The notes beneath the pieces are model-generated. The model did no database searches, had not been told where the DNA came from, and saw only the letters and a list, made by a program, of their open reading frames with translations. The position numbers were made by a program, and so were the translations under genes. From an uncultured Roseovarius sp. (GTDB taxonomy: Bacteria > Pseudomonadota > Alphaproteobacteria > Rhodobacterales > Rhodobacteraceae), in contig CANMOU010000003.1 of assembly GCA_947499555.1 (NCBI GenBank), positions 508,979 through 572,978 of the forward strand: a stretch of DNA of 64,000 nucleotides. Direction: 5' to 3'. Positions 25,911 to 33,596 of this stretch are shown piece by piece. Each line of letters starts with the position of its first letter. Within the stretch, counting starts at the first letter, position 1.

Positions 25911-26949
25911 GGGCGAGGCCCCTTCCAAGACGATATCGGTGCGCATCGCGGCCGATCCGCCGCCTCGCCTTGATAAGGCGCTTGCGCGCGATGTGCCAGA
26001 GGCGGCGGCCTTGTCGCGCACGCGGCTGGCCAGGCTTATTGCAGACGGCCTTGTGGTGATGAAGGGGCAGGCGATCACCGATCCCAAACGAAAGGTGGAT
26101 GAGGGCGACATCATCGAGATCACGGTCCCGCAAGCTCAAGAGCTAGACACCGTGGCGCAGGATATTGCGCTCGACGTGGTGCATGAAGATGCCGACCTCA
26201 TCGTGGTGAACAAACCGGCGGGGCTGGTGGTGCATCCGGCACCGGGAAGCCCGGATGGCACGCTGGTAAATGCGCTCTTGCATCATTGCGGCGCCAGCCT
26301 GTCGGGGATTGGCGGGGAAAAACGGCCCGGGATCGTGCACCGGATCGACAAGGATACCTCGGGCCTTCTCGTCGTGGCGAAAACCGACGCGGCCCATCAC
26401 GGGTTGGCCGCTCAGTTTGAGGCCCACAGCGTTGAGCGCAAGTATCTCGCGCTCGTGCATGGCAGGCCTGATGCGGCGGATCCGCGTCTGCGTGGCATCA
26501 AGGGCGCAAGTTTTGAGCCGGGCAATATCCTCAAACTCACCACGCAGCTCACGCGCCACAAGACGGACCGGCAGAAACAGGCGGTGGTGTTTCAGGGCGG
26601 GCGGCACGCGGTGACGCGCGCACGGCGGATCGAGACATTTGGGACGCCACCGCAGCTTTCCATGCTGGAATGCTGGCTCGAGACGGGCCGGACGCATCAG
26701 ATCCGAGTGCATATGGCCCATGCCGGGCATGGATTGGTTGGTGATCCGGTCTATGGCGGACGACGCAAATTGAATGCCGGGGCATTGAATGCAGAGGCTT
26801 TCGCCGCTGTAAACGCCTTTGCCCGTCAGGCGCTTCACGCAGCGGTTTTGGGCTTTGAGCACCCGGTTTCGAAGGAAATCCTACAGTTTGAAGCGCCATT
26901 ACCCTCTGATTTTGAGGAACTTGTGGGAAAATTGCGTCGTTGCGCCTGA
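25909..26949 (+). CDS. RluA/RluD family 23S rRNA pseudouridine synthase
   Basis: 346 residues from ATG 25909 (MGEAPSKTISVRIAADPPPR), with GGAG upstream. Residues 20-80 are an S4-type RNA-binding domain (RLDKALARDV ... LIADGLVVMKG). The catalytic motif HRIDKDTSGLLVVAKT carries the conserved Asp, followed by YLALVHG and GRTHQIRVHMAHAGHGLVGDPVYGG. Members isomerise uridines in large-subunit rRNA; the S4 domain and length fit RluD/RluC rather than RluA. The gene is divergent from and start-overlapping with the small membrane protein, and rpoH follows on the same strand. Confidence 0.9.
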   Translation: MGEAPSKTISVRIAADPPPRLDKALARDVPEAAALSRTRLARLIADGLVVMKGQAITDPKRKVDEGDIIEITVPQAQELDTVAQDIALDVVHEDADLIVVNKPAGLVVHPAPGSPDGTLVNALLHHCGASLSGIGGEKRPGIVHRIDKDTSGLLVVAKTDAAHHGLAAQFEAHSVERKYLALVHGRPDAADPRLRGIKGASFEPGNILKLTTQLTRHKTDRQKQAVVFQGGRHAVTRARRIETFGTPPQLSMLECWLETGRTHQIRVHMAHAGHGLVGDPVYGGRRKLNAGALNAEAFAAVNAFARQALHAAVLGFEHPVSKEILQFEAPLPSDFEELVGKLRRCA

Positions 26950-27087
26950 TTTGAAACATTTCCGCATGGCTGTGCACCTTCTCGTGAAAACCCTGTCACA
27001 CCACTGGCAGGCATCCGGCTGAGCATTCATATTCTGTTAAACAATTCGGTTCATCTGATCTTGAAAACAGGCCAGCTGTGCTTAAAT

Positions 27088-27110
27088 CAATGTTAACTCC
27101 TTAAACATTG
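27088..27110. promoter_or_regulatory. inverted repeat upstream of rpoH
   Basis: CAATGTT (27088-27094) and AACATTG (27104-27110) are exact inverted arms separated by 9 bases, ending just before the GGAGG ribosome site of rpoH. The symmetry could form an mRNA hairpin that covers the ribosome site or serve as an operator. Confidence 0.4.
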
Positions 27111-27123
27111 GAGGAACGAGGAC

Positions 27124-28020
27124 ATGAGTAACTACGCAAATCTTCCAGCACCGTCGCCAGAGGCCGGTCTGAACCGATATCTACAGGAAATCCGCAAATT
27201 TCCGCTATTAGAGCCGGAACAGGAATACATGCTGGCCAAAGCCTGGGTCGAAAAAGAAGACACAGATGCCGCCCATCAAATGGTCACGAGCCACCTGCGC
27301 TTGGCAGCCAAGATCGCCATGGGCTATCGCGGCTATGGTCTGCCGCAGGCCGAGGTGATTTCCGAGGCCAATGTTGGCCTGATGCAGGCCGTCAAACGCT
27401 TTGACCCGGAAAAGGGCTTTCGCCTCGCCACCTATGCGATGTGGTGGATCCGCGCCAGCATTCAGGAATACATCCTGCGCAGCTGGTCGATGGTCAAACT
27501 GGGCACGACAAGCGCGCAGAAAAAGCTCTTCTTCAACCTGCGCAAGGCCAAGGCCCGTATCGGCGCGCTCGAAGAAGGCGATATGCACCCCGATAATGTG
27601 GCGCGAATTGCCCATGATCTAGGCGTCACCGAGGATGAAGTGATTTCCATGAACCGGCGGATGTCGGGCGGAGATGCCTCTCTGAATGCCACCGTGGGCA
27701 CTGAAGGCGAAGGCGCCATGCAGTGGCAGGATTGGCTGGAAGACGAGGATGCCGATCAGGCCGGGGATTATGAAGCCAAGGATGAGCTTGAGGCGCGGCG
27801 CGAGTTGCTGGCCGAGGCGATGTCGGTGCTCAATGACCGTGAGAAAGATATTCTCACGCAGCGTCGCCTGAGCGACCAGACCATCACGCTTGAGGATCTG
27901 AGCGAGCAATATGATGTAAGCCGTGAACGCATCCGTCAGATCGAGGTGCGCGCCTTTGAAAAACTTCAAAAGCGCATGCGCTCTTTGGCGCAGGAAAAGG
28001 GTATGCTGAGCTCAGTCTAG
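27124..28020 (+). CDS. rpoH: RNA polymerase heat-shock sigma factor RpoH (sigma-32)
   Basis: 298 residues with GGAGG upstream. Region 2 contains FRLATYAMWWIRASIQEYILRSWSMVKLGTT, followed by the RpoH box QKKLFFNLRK that separates RpoH from other sigma factors. Region 4 ends with ITLEDLSEQYDVSRERIRQIEVRAFEKLQKRM. It directs RNA polymerase to heat-shock and oxidative-stress promoters; many Rhodobacterales carry two copies and this window cannot tell which this is. It is monocistronic with a terminator 24 bp downstream. The inverted repeat before the start may matter for translational control. Confidence 0.96.
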   Translation: MSNYANLPAPSPEAGLNRYLQEIRKFPLLEPEQEYMLAKAWVEKEDTDAAHQMVTSHLRLAAKIAMGYRGYGLPQAEVISEANVGLMQAVKRFDPEKGFRLATYAMWWIRASIQEYILRSWSMVKLGTTSAQKKLFFNLRKAKARIGALEEGDMHPDNVARIAHDLGVTEDEVISMNRRMSGGDASLNATVGTEGEGAMQWQDWLEDEDADQAGDYEAKDELEARRELLAEAMSVLNDREKDILTQRRLSDQTITLEDLSEQYDVSRERIRQIEVRAFEKLQKRMRSLAQEKGMLSSV

Positions 28021-28043
28021 ATTTTTCTGCAAACATTCTTCCG

Positions 28044-28080
28044 ATGGCCCCTTCCAGATGTGGAGAGGGGCCATTATTTT
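28044..28080 (+). terminator. intrinsic terminator of rpoH
   Basis: ATGGCCCCT pairs with AGGGGCCAT, with an inner TCCA/TGGA extension and a GATG loop, followed by TATTTT. It begins 24 bp after the rpoH stop. Confidence 0.85.
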
Positions 28081-28114
28081 GCGCATAGATTTCGCTTAGT
28101 AAGTTGATCCGATC

Positions 28115-29152
28115 TTGCGCGCCTTTTTCATCATCTGTTTCCTGGCCCTCACCGCCTGTGCCCCACGCGAGGCGGCGCAATATGCCGTCGCCGTTCCCGA
28201 GGCGCAGATTGAGCAAGTCTATGTGGCAACACAAAAGGCGCTCGACAATAACGGACAAACATTTGGCGAGCGCCGGACCGGCGAAATGCAATACTTCCGG
28301 GCGGCGGTGTCAATCCCGCCGACACATGAGCCCGGCTCGATCCAGTGGCCGGAGGGCCCGCCAGATGCCGCCACGGATTTCGTTGTCACCGAGACCGAAG
28401 TCTATGGGTCTGCCTCGCCGTTCATTGGAACGGTCAAGTTAAATCGCCCGGGGCGAGAGACGCAGGTGTTTGTCCACGGGTACAATTCGACATTGTCCGA
28501 CGGCATGTTTCGCACCGCTCAGATGCGTAAGGATTTCGGTGTTGAGGCGCCGACGGTTCTCTTTTCCTGGGCGTCTGCGGGTGATCCGCGGGGCTACATC
28601 TATGACCGCGACAGCGTGCTTTACGCCCGTGACGATCTTGAAGCTCTGTTGAAACAGCTGACAAGCGGGGCAAATGACCGTGTCGTCATTATGGCCCACT
28701 CGATGGGCTCGCAGCTTGTCATGGAAGTGATGCGTCAGGCGGCTTTGCGTGGCGACCGAACGCTCTTGCGCCGGATCAGCGCCGTGGTGCTGATGTCTCC
28801 TGATATCGATCCTGACGTGTTTCGCAGACAGGCCGAGGCGGTTGGCGATCTTCCGGACCCGTTCCTGATCTTCGTCTCGCAACAAGACCGCGCACTGGGT
28901 CTGGCAAGCTTCATCACCGGACGCAAACCCCGCCTTGGCGTGATTGATAACCCTGACGCGGTCGAGGGTCTCCCGGTGCGTGTCATTGATTTCACCGCGC
29001 TGGCAAATGGCGAAGGTCTTGATCATGCCGTGGCCACGACCTCTCCGGCCGCGATATCTGTGCTCAGGGGGATGATCTCTCAGGCCGGGTCGGGGCAACC
29101 GGCGTTCCAGCGTTACATGGTTCTTACGACATTGCCCGCGCTTGGCCCTTAG
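28115..29152 (+). CDS. lipoprotein alpha/beta hydrolase (DUF900-type)
   Basis: 345 residues. The start is TTG 28115; an in-frame TAA at 28100 excludes anything further upstream, and this start yields a lipoprotein signal MRAFFIICFLALTAC with Cys15 in the LTAC lipobox. The hydrolase core shows VFVHGYNSTLSDGMFR, VLFSWASAGDPRGYIYDRDSV, nucleophile Ser in MAHSMGSQLVMEV, and later Asp (SPDIDPDVF) and His (LDHAVATTS) candidates, as in the DUF900 alpha/beta hydrolase family. Substrate unknown. Likely tethered to the envelope. Confidence 0.85.
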   Translation: MRAFFIICFLALTACAPREAAQYAVAVPEAQIEQVYVATQKALDNNGQTFGERRTGEMQYFRAAVSIPPTHEPGSIQWPEGPPDAATDFVVTETEVYGSASPFIGTVKLNRPGRETQVFVHGYNSTLSDGMFRTAQMRKDFGVEAPTVLFSWASAGDPRGYIYDRDSVLYARDDLEALLKQLTSGANDRVVIMAHSMGSQLVMEVMRQAALRGDRTLLRRISAVVLMSPDIDPDVFRRQAEAVGDLPDPFLIFVSQQDRALGLASFITGRKPRLGVIDNPDAVEGLPVRVIDFTALANGEGLDHAVATTSPAAISVLRGMISQAGSGQPAFQRYMVLTTLPALGP

Positions 29153-29274
29153 AGCCCTATTTCGTCAAGCCAGAGCCAAATATTTGCCCCTTTCTTGTGC
29201 GCATATAGCGCCAAGGAAACTTGGCCCAAGCTGTGGAAACGCCTTAAAAACAGGGCTTGGGAAAGGGCAAACAG

Positions 29275-30582
29275 GTGAAAAAGCTCGATACTGTCGCAAG
29301 CAATTGGACGGCGCTTATCGGATGCGCCTGCCTTGGCTTGGGCCTTGTCTATTGCGCCATGGTGCCTGCGGAGAACCCGGTTTCAGGAGCGCTCTTCCTG
29401 CTCATGTGCTACCTCATCCCCGTCGCTCTTTTCGAAATTCTGGGTCGCAAGATTCATCGCCGCGCCTCGACCGGTCTTGATTGGGAAACCTCTCGGAGCC
29501 CGAATTTGCAGCGCGTGGTTGTCAAGCTGGTTGGCTTCTTCGGGATCATGGCGGCGATGATCGCCATCCATGCTGTTTTCCGGATCTACGCGGTGGAGCG
29601 GCTGATCCTGCCACTTGCCGCGCTGCAGTTGCTCTTGCCTGTCTGTCTGCCTTTGGTGATTGCCTACTTCTATTTTGTTGACCGGCGCATGCGCGAGCCG
29701 CATGACGGCTATTATGAGTTCGGTCAACTGCTCCTGCGGCGCAACACGGATCCGGATTGGGCGCTTCTGAGAGACTTCGCGCTGGGCTGGATGATCAAGG
29801 GGTTCTTCCTGCCTGTGATGTTCGCCTATCTCGCGCTGCAGATGCCGCGCCTGCACCTTGATCTGAACCAATTGATGCAAGGGCCGGTTGCGGCGGCGGT
29901 CTATCTCACCACGGCTTTGGTGATTGTCGAACTTACAATTGTCGTTGTTGGCTACGCCATGACACTCCGGCTTTTTGATGCGCATATCCGCTCGCCAAAT
30001 GGACTTCTTGGCGCCTGGGTTGTCACGCTGATCTGCTACGAGCCTTTCAACAAGATCGCCTCTGGCCAAATCTATCCTTATCGTACTGAACAGGACTGGT
30101 CTGCGGTCGCAGGTGATTATGCACTTCTGATGTGGCCCTGGATTATCCTTGTCCTTTCGGCGTTCCTGCTGTGGGTCTGGGCCACGGCGATTTTTGGATT
30201 GCGCTGGTCCAATCTCACCCATCGTGGGATCATAACCAACGGGCCTTACGCCTTCACCAAGCACCCTGATTACGTTGCAAAGAGCCTTTTCTTCTGGCTC
30301 ACCGCCGCGCCTTTCCTGACAGCCGCCACGCCCTGGCAGGCGGTGACCGGCACGCTGTCGCTCTTTGTCATCAACGCTGTCTATTTCGGGCGTGCCCGGA
30401 TGGAGGAAAAGCATCTGTCCGAGGACCCCGATTATGTCGAATATGCGCTGGCAATGAACGAGCGCAGCATCTTCCGTGGAATGGCCAGGTATCTTCCGTT
30501 TCTGACCTACCATGCGCCGGACCGGCAGGGGTCTGACACAGGGCGGAAGAGTGACGCGCCACAAGGCCTGCCTGCCGAGTAA
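29275..30582 (+). CDS. polytopic membrane protein with ICMT-like C-terminal domain
   Basis: 435 residues from GTG 29275, which follows GAAAGGG at ribosome-site distance; TTG 29257 is an alternative. About ten membrane helices. The C-terminal part has the isoprenylcysteine methyltransferase-like motif GIITNGPYAFTKHPDYVAKS, then FGRARMEEKHLSEDPDYVEYA, so S-adenosylmethionine-dependent lipid or small-molecule methylation is suggested. The first 250 residues are a separate hydrophobic module I do not recognise. It is a larger relative of the 150-residue ICMT-like protein at 8490. Confidence 0.8.
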   Translation: MKKLDTVASNWTALIGCACLGLGLVYCAMVPAENPVSGALFLLMCYLIPVALFEILGRKIHRRASTGLDWETSRSPNLQRVVVKLVGFFGIMAAMIAIHAVFRIYAVERLILPLAALQLLLPVCLPLVIAYFYFVDRRMREPHDGYYEFGQLLLRRNTDPDWALLRDFALGWMIKGFFLPVMFAYLALQMPRLHLDLNQLMQGPVAAAVYLTTALVIVELTIVVVGYAMTLRLFDAHIRSPNGLLGAWVVTLICYEPFNKIASGQIYPYRTEQDWSAVAGDYALLMWPWIILVLSAFLLWVWATAIFGLRWSNLTHRGIITNGPYAFTKHPDYVAKSLFFWLTAAPFLTAATPWQAVTGTLSLFVINAVYFGRARMEEKHLSEDPDYVEYALAMNERSIFRGMARYLPFLTYHAPDRQGSDTGRKSDAPQGLPAE

Positions 30583-30651
30583 TTCCGCCACGGTCCGGCG
30601 ATTGCAGCCTGCCGAGAAGCGTCTTACATTTATCTTCCAAAGGAGATGGAC

Positions 30652-30922
30652 ATGGCTGGCGGCTGGGCGCGCGATGGCGCGGTAAACGAACAGATTGAGG
30701 CCTCGATTGAGGATGAGCTACAGCGCCTGAAAGCGACAATCGCGCCCCATGGGCGAGAGCCTCACGCATTGCGCGGAATGCGAAGAACCCATCCCCGAGG
30801 CGCGGCGTCAGGCGATCCCGGGTGTGAAGCTTTGCATTGACTGCATGCAGGAGCGTGACAGCGCCTATCAGGTACGCTCCGGGATCAACAGGCGGGGGTC
30901 TAAGGACAGTCAGTTGAAGTGA
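30652..30922 (+). pseudogene. DksA/TraR C4-type zinc-finger protein with a frameshift
   Basis: ATG 30652 has a perfect AAAGGAG site 6 bp upstream and opens MAGGWARDGAVNEQIEASIE, a typical N-terminus of the short DksA/TraR family. The expected zinc finger (HCAECEEPIPEARRQAIPGV, then KLCIDCMQERD) is present only in another frame, ending at TGA 30922. The frames meet at the CCCC run 30745-30748; removing one base would give an intact protein of 89 residues with all four cysteines. As written, the first frame continues to a nonsense tail ending at 30840. This is either a real pseudogene or a homopolymer sequencing error. Confidence 0.85.
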
Positions 30923-31173
30923 GGGGGTAGGTGGGTGTCCGCTGAAAGCCCTTAGTCGATACTCTATTACGGTCGCAACACAGGGCCGTGCCCGACCTCG
31001 GGCGGGCGCCGTAACATCAGAACGAGTGCGATTTATCGTTGAGATTTGCCCACATGCGTCTTTCTAAATTCAAACGTAGAAATGCGCCCTCTCGGGGGGA
31101 GATCGGGCGCGGCCCGGCGGCGCTTCGCGCCTTTGTTCCGGGCCAAATATGCAAACAGTGGATTTAGTTCAAG
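30923..31173. other. gene-free stretch with GC-rich inverted repeats
   Basis: No gene is supported. GCCCGACCTCGGGCGGGC near 30992 and the arms GGCCCGG (31111-31117) and CCGGGCC (31138-31144) can form hairpins. They sit between the end of the DksA-like remnant and the end of the leftward gene at 31174, so they may terminate transcription, but no clear U tract follows them. Confidence 0.45.
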
Positions 31174-31590
31174 TTAACCAAACAATGCGATCGGAATATC
31201 GCCTGCGTTTTGTACCTGTAGTGGCTCGCCTATCGCCTGTGCCATGTCCTCTGGCATATCAGCTCTTACTTCCGGGCGAACGAAAACAGGGGATATGCTT
31301 CCCGGTGTGAAGGCCGCATAGGGACCAATCTTCAGGAGTTCAAAGATACTCAGGTATAAATCTGCGTGAGCGCAAGGGCGAAAAATACAAACACCTGTTA
31401 CAAGACCATTTTCCTCCGACAGCGTAAAATCGCAGCTGTTGAGATCGTCATATACCAGGCCGAAGAAGCCACCTTTTTGATCGCTCGCTTGTTTCCCAAA
31501 GGCATCAAGTACTCGACTTGCTTCAATCCCGTGGCCCTTGCCGTTTTTGAAACCTTGAATGTAGATTTCGGTGCTCACGCGCTGATACAT
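31174..31590 (-). CDS. hypothetical protein
   Basis: 138 residues from ATG 31590; a TTG 6 bp upstream is possible. No signal peptide or membrane helix. The sequence looks like a globular alpha/beta protein (EIYIQGFKNGKGHGIEASRVLDAFG; DLNSCDFTLSEENGLVTGVCIFRPCAHADLYLSIFELLK) and recalls the size and style of immunity or contact-system accessory proteins, though no toxin gene is nearby. It is AT-richer than the flanking pepF and is probably a recent arrival. Function unknown. Confidence 0.65.
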   Translation of the reverse strand: MYQRVSTEIYIQGFKNGKGHGIEASRVLDAFGKQASDQKGGFFGLVYDDLNSCDFTLSEENGLVTGVCIFRPCAHADLYLSIFELLKIGPYAAFTPGSISPVFVRPEVRADMPEDMAQAIGEPLQVQNAGDIPIALFG

Positions 31591-31665
31591 TCCCAAGTCG
31601 GAGATGAGGGATCATACTTTCTTTCCCCAATCACCGAAAGGCAAAGTCGTCATACTTTGCAAACC

Positions 31666-33486
31666 TCACCCCTCCATCGCCTCAAGCTCATCAATAAAGC
31701 CCGAGATCATGCTAAGACCCTTATCCCAGAAGGCCGGGTCTGAGGCGTCCAACCCAAAGGGCGCCAGAAGCTCTTTGTGGTGCATCGACCCGCCTGCCTT
31801 GAGCATATCGAAATACTTGTCCTGAAACCCGTCTGGGTTTTCTTCATAGACCGCATAAAGCGCGTTCACCAACCCGTCACCAAAGGCATAGGCATAGACG
31901 TAGAAGGGTGAGTGCACGAAATGCGGGATATAGGCCCAGAAACTCTCGTAGCCGTTCATGAACTCAAACGCAGGCCCAAGGCTTTCCCACTGCACCGACA
32001 TCCAGAGCGCGCCAATGTCTTCGGGCGTCAGCTCGCCCTCGCGTCGTGCGGCGTGCAGTTTGCATTCAAAATCATAAAACGCGATCTGGCGGACGACCGT
32101 GTTGATCATGTCCTCAACCTTGCCCGCCAAAAGCACCTTGCGCTCGGCCTGATCTTTGGCTCCGTCAAGCATTTTGCGGAAGGTGAGCATTTCACCAAAG
32201 ACCGATGCTGTTTCGGCCAGCGTGAGAGGCGTTGACGACAAAAGCTCTCCCTGCTCAGCCGCCAGCACCTGATGCACGCCGTGGCCCAGCTCATGCGCCA
32301 AAGTCATGACATCACGTGGTTTTCCAAGGTAGTTTAGCATCACATAGGGATGCACATTCGTCACCGTGGGATGGGCAAAAGCACCCGGCGCCTTGCCCGG
32401 CTTCACGCCCGCATCAATCCAGCCCTTGTTAAAGAACGGATCGGCCAGATCGCCCATGCGTGGATCAAATGCACTATAGGCCTCCATCACCATTTTCTGC
32501 GCCTGCGGCCAGTCGATGACCTTGGTGTCATCCATCGGTAGGGGTGCGTTGCGGTCCCAGACCTGCATCTTATCCAGCCCCAGCCATTTGCGCTTGAGCT
32601 CGTAGTAACGATGGCTGAGCTTGGGATAGGCCGCCACAACCGCATTGCGCAGCGCCTCGACCACCTCGGCCTCAACATCGTTGGACAGGTGCCGCCCGGT
32701 CTGTGCCGTGGGCATGTTGCGCCAGCGGTCGAGCACCTCTTTTTCCTTGGCCGACGTGTTGTGCACGCGGGCGAAGATCTTAATGTTTTCCTGAAACACA
32801 CGCGCCAACTCAAGGCTGGCGGCCTCGCGTTTGCTACGGTCCTGTTCGGTCAGCAGGTTGAGCGTGCTCTCAATGCCCATCTCTTCGCCATCTACATCAA
32901 AGCTGAGTCCCGCGATGGTTTCGTCAAAAAGCCGCTCCCATGCGTCGCCGACAACACCCAGATCATGCAGAAATTTCTCAAGCTCATCAGAGAGTTGATG
33001 TGGCTTCATTGCTTGGATGCGACGGATGACCGGCGCGTAGCGGGCAAGGCCTGCATTCTCGGCATACATCGCCTTCAATGCATCTGCATCCAAGCGGTTC
33101 AGTTCCAGCGTGAAGAACACCAGCGGCGTGGTGAAGTTGGTGATTTTCTCCTGACAATCGGACATGAATTTTGCCCGCGCGCCATCGGTTGTCTGCTGGT
33201 AATAGCGCAGCCCCGCATAGGACATGATGCGCCCGGCGATGTTTGAGATTTTCTCGTTCCGCTCAATGCAGGTGAGCAGGCCGGCCGCGTCAAGATCATC
33301 AAGCTTGCCCTCGTAATCGGCGGCAAAGGCGGCGCAGTTCTCCTCAAGCCATTCCAGATCGCGGGCCAGTTCCGGTGCGTCCTCTCCGGTGTAAAGATCA
33401 TCCAGGTTCCATTCCGGCAAATCGCCAAGGTTCTCTGCGCCAGAGGCGGCATTGGCGTCACGGACGGGGAAGGGAAGATGGATCAT
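31666..33486 (-). CDS. pepF: oligoendopeptidase F (M3 family)
   Basis: 606 residues, the usual length of PepF. The zinc motif HELGHGVHQ is present with the downstream Glu in TLAETASVFGE. N-terminal helical domain, central and catalytic domains all appear complete (YLGKPRDVMTLAHELGHG; YAYAFGDGLVNALYAVYE). It cleaves short peptides in the cytoplasm. No upstream partner; two perfect hairpins separate it from the DNA ligase gene, which ends 111 bp before its start. Confidence 0.95.
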   Translation of the reverse strand: MIHLPFPVRDANAASGAENLGDLPEWNLDDLYTGEDAPELARDLEWLEENCAAFAADYEGKLDDLDAAGLLTCIERNEKISNIAGRIMSYAGLRYYQQTTDGARAKFMSDCQEKITNFTTPLVFFTLELNRLDADALKAMYAENAGLARYAPVIRRIQAMKPHQLSDELEKFLHDLGVVGDAWERLFDETIAGLSFDVDGEEMGIESTLNLLTEQDRSKREAASLELARVFQENIKIFARVHNTSAKEKEVLDRWRNMPTAQTGRHLSNDVEAEVVEALRNAVVAAYPKLSHRYYELKRKWLGLDKMQVWDRNAPLPMDDTKVIDWPQAQKMVMEAYSAFDPRMGDLADPFFNKGWIDAGVKPGKAPGAFAHPTVTNVHPYVMLNYLGKPRDVMTLAHELGHGVHQVLAAEQGELLSSTPLTLAETASVFGEMLTFRKMLDGAKDQAERKVLLAGKVEDMINTVVRQIAFYDFECKLHAARREGELTPEDIGALWMSVQWESLGPAFEFMNGYESFWAYIPHFVHSPFYVYAYAFGDGLVNALYAVYEENPDGFQDKYFDMLKAGGSMHHKELLAPFGLDASDPAFWDKGLSMISGFIDELEAMEG

Positions 33487-33543
33487 GGTACACTCCGAAA
33501 TTGGTTTCGTCTGACATAGGCGGGGCGGGGCGGGGCCTCAACC

Positions 33544-33569
33544 CCAAGTCTTTTGACAAAAAGACTTGG
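33544..33569. terminator. perfect hairpin, bidirectional terminator candidate
   Basis: CCAAGTCTTTT (33544-33554) and AAAAGACTTGG (33559-33569) form an 11-bp stem with a 4-base loop. It lies between the end of the ligase gene and the start of pepF. The T/A-rich stem ends could serve as U tracts in both directions. Confidence 0.5.
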
Positions 33570-33593
33570 CAAAAGCCTTTTGAAGGCTTTTGC
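33569..33593 (-). terminator. intrinsic terminator after the DNA ligase gene
   Basis: GCAAAAGCCTT and AAGGCTTTTGC form an 11-bp stem with loop TTG, directly after the TAA of the ligase gene (33599-33597). On the transcribed strand it is followed by CAAGTCTTTTTGTC, giving a T-rich tail. Confidence 0.7.
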
Positions 33594-33596
33594 TCC

